From Beijerinckiaceae bacterium (GTDB taxonomy: Bacteria; Pseudomonadota; Alphaproteobacteria; Rhizobiales; Beijerinckiaceae), in contig CANGFT010000011.1 in the NCBI GenBank assembly GCA_947453205.1, positions 18,652 to 82,651 on the forward strand: a DNA stretch of 64,000 bases. The letters are read 5' to 3'. Below, one piece after another: positions 63,260 through 64,000 of the stretch. Below the pieces are notes generated by a model that was not told the origin of the DNA, made no database searches, and was given only the letters and a program-made list of their open reading frames with translations. The position numbers and the translations under genes were made by a program. Position 1 is the stretch's first letter; each line of letters starts with the position of its first letter.

Positions 63260-64000
63260 ATGAAAGTCGCGCTCATCCAGATGAATTCCGGCGGCGACAA
63301 GCCCGCCAACATCGCCGCCGCCCGCGCGCTGATGGAGCGCGCCATCGCGGAGGAGGCGCCCGACTGGATCTGCCTGCCGGAGGTCTTCGACTTCATGGGC
63401 GGCTCGCTCGCCGACAAGCGCGCAGCCTCCGAAACCCTGCCGGGCGGGCCCGCCTATTCGATGTTGCAGGAGGTCGCGCGCACCCATGGCGTCTTCGTCC
63501 ATGCGGGCTCGATCCTTGAAACCATCGAGGGCGAGGAGCGCGTCGCCAACACCACAGTGGTCTTCAACCGCAGGGGCGAGGAGCTGGCGCGCTACCGCAA
63601 GATCCACATGTTCGACATCACCGCCCCCGACGGCAAGAAATACCACGAGAGCGCCGCCATGAAGCCGGGCGAGGCCATCGTCACCTATGATTGCGAGGGC
63701 GTCACGGTGGGCTGCGCCATCTGCTACGATCTGCGCTTCCCCGGCCTGTTTCAGGCGCTGGTCGACCGCGGCGCGCAGGTGATCGCCCTGCCCGCCGCCT
63801 TCACCCAGCAGACCGGCAAGGATCACTGGGAAGTGCTGTGCCGCGCCCGCGCCATCGAGACCGAGACCTATTTCCTCGCGGCAGGCCAGACCGGCAACCA
63901 TCTGCAGGGCAATGAGACCCGCACCACCTGGGGCCATTCCATGGTGGTCGATCCCTGGGGCCATGTGGTGGCCCGCGCATCGGACGGGGTGGGCTATGTC
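63260..64000 (+). CDS. Nitrilase-family carbon-nitrogen hydrolase, cut by the window edge
   Basis: The first 247 residues of a carbon-nitrogen hydrolase; the gene continues past the right edge. The catalytic triad is visible: Glu41 in ICLPEVFDFMGG, Lys114 in ELARYRKIHMFD and Cys155 in GCAICYDLRFP. The wording matches the Nit1/Nit2-like subgroup (deaminated glutathione amidase, omega-amidase) rather than true nitrilases. It starts 15 bp after the thiolase and may be cotranscribed with it. Confidence 0.92.
   Translation, partial: MKVALIQMNSGGDKPANIAAARALMERAIAEEAPDWICLPEVFDFMGGSLADKRAASETLPGGPAYSMLQEVARTHGVFVHAGSILETIEGEERVANTTVVFNRRGEELARYRKIHMFDITAPDGKKYHESAAMKPGEAIVTYDCEGVTVGCAICYDLRFPGLFQALVDRGAQVIALPAAFTQQTGKDHWEVLCRARAIETETYFLAAGQTGNHLQGNETRTTWGHSMVVDPWGHVVARASDGVGYV

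Overview
The window is high-GC, densely packed bacterial chromosome with aerobic-type cobalamin genes (cobG, cobN, cobW), a urtABCDE-urease operon with fused UreA-UreB, two orphan TRAP-type binding proteins, a Bug-family binding protein and an HWE histidine kinase. That mix points to an alphaproteobacterium, most likely Hyphomicrobiales (Rhizobiales); I cannot name the genus. No rRNA, tRNA, insertion sequence, prophage or CRISPR array was recognised.

Layout. (1) 1-11.25 kb: cobalamin synthesis. A minus-strand operon (DUF1636 protein, cobW, cobN, cobG, cobH, cobI, all joined by 4-bp start/stop overlaps) lies behind a well-conserved cobalamin riboswitch. Divergent from it are cobO-cobQ, followed by cobD (minus) and cobC (plus). 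(2) 11.3-24.8 kb: an accessory catabolic and transport region. It holds an ACMSD-like amidohydrolase, a taurine/nitrate-type ABC importer (ATPase, two permeases, binding protein) interleaved with HyuA and a C-terminally extended HyuB, and a CocE-type hydrolase. A convergent minus-strand set follows: cupin, Bug-type binding protein, and an exported amidohydrolase paralogous to the first. (3) 25.0-27.4 kb: ahpC-ahpF behind a near-consensus OxyR operator. (4) 27.5-38.1 kb: mixed genes, namely a small secreted GCG_CRPN protein, a PrmB-like methyltransferase, a split chromate transporter, an MmgE/PrpD protein, a PAS-HWE histidine kinase, divergent DctP-type and TAXI-type TRAP binding proteins, an amidohydrolase with a Rieske ferredoxin, and an exported esterase. 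(5) 38.3-50.2 kb: one long plus-strand nitrogen operon, urtA-(small membrane ORF)-urtB-urtC-urtD-urtE-ureD-ureAB-ureC-(ABM protein)-ureE-ureF-(DUF3995 protein)-ureG, preceded by a candidate sigma-54 promoter. (6) 50.2-57.6 kb: valine catabolism (3-hydroxyisobutyrate dehydrogenase, isobutyryl-CoA-type dehydrogenase), a DUF1186/SEC-C protein, an SH3 protein preceded by an 11-bp tandem repeat rich in Shine-Dalgarno-like motifs, a hydroxyacid dehydrogenase, divergent cell-wall enzymes (MepA, L,D-transpeptidase) and purU. (7) 57.8-64 kb: biotin genes bioF-bioD divergent from bioB-bioA, then a pcaF-type thiolase and a nitrilase-family gene cut by the right edge.

How the parts work together. The urt and ure genes import urea, hydrolyse it and mature the nickel enzyme, and the promoter candidate fits nitrogen control. 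The cob genes supply cobalt insertion, adenosylation and nucleotide-loop steps under B12 feedback; the other cob genes must lie outside. The HyuAB/ABC/hydrolase region looks like a self-contained uptake and degradation unit for an unidentified compound, probably an amide, ester or cyclic imide. It is the best candidate here for an undescribed pathway.
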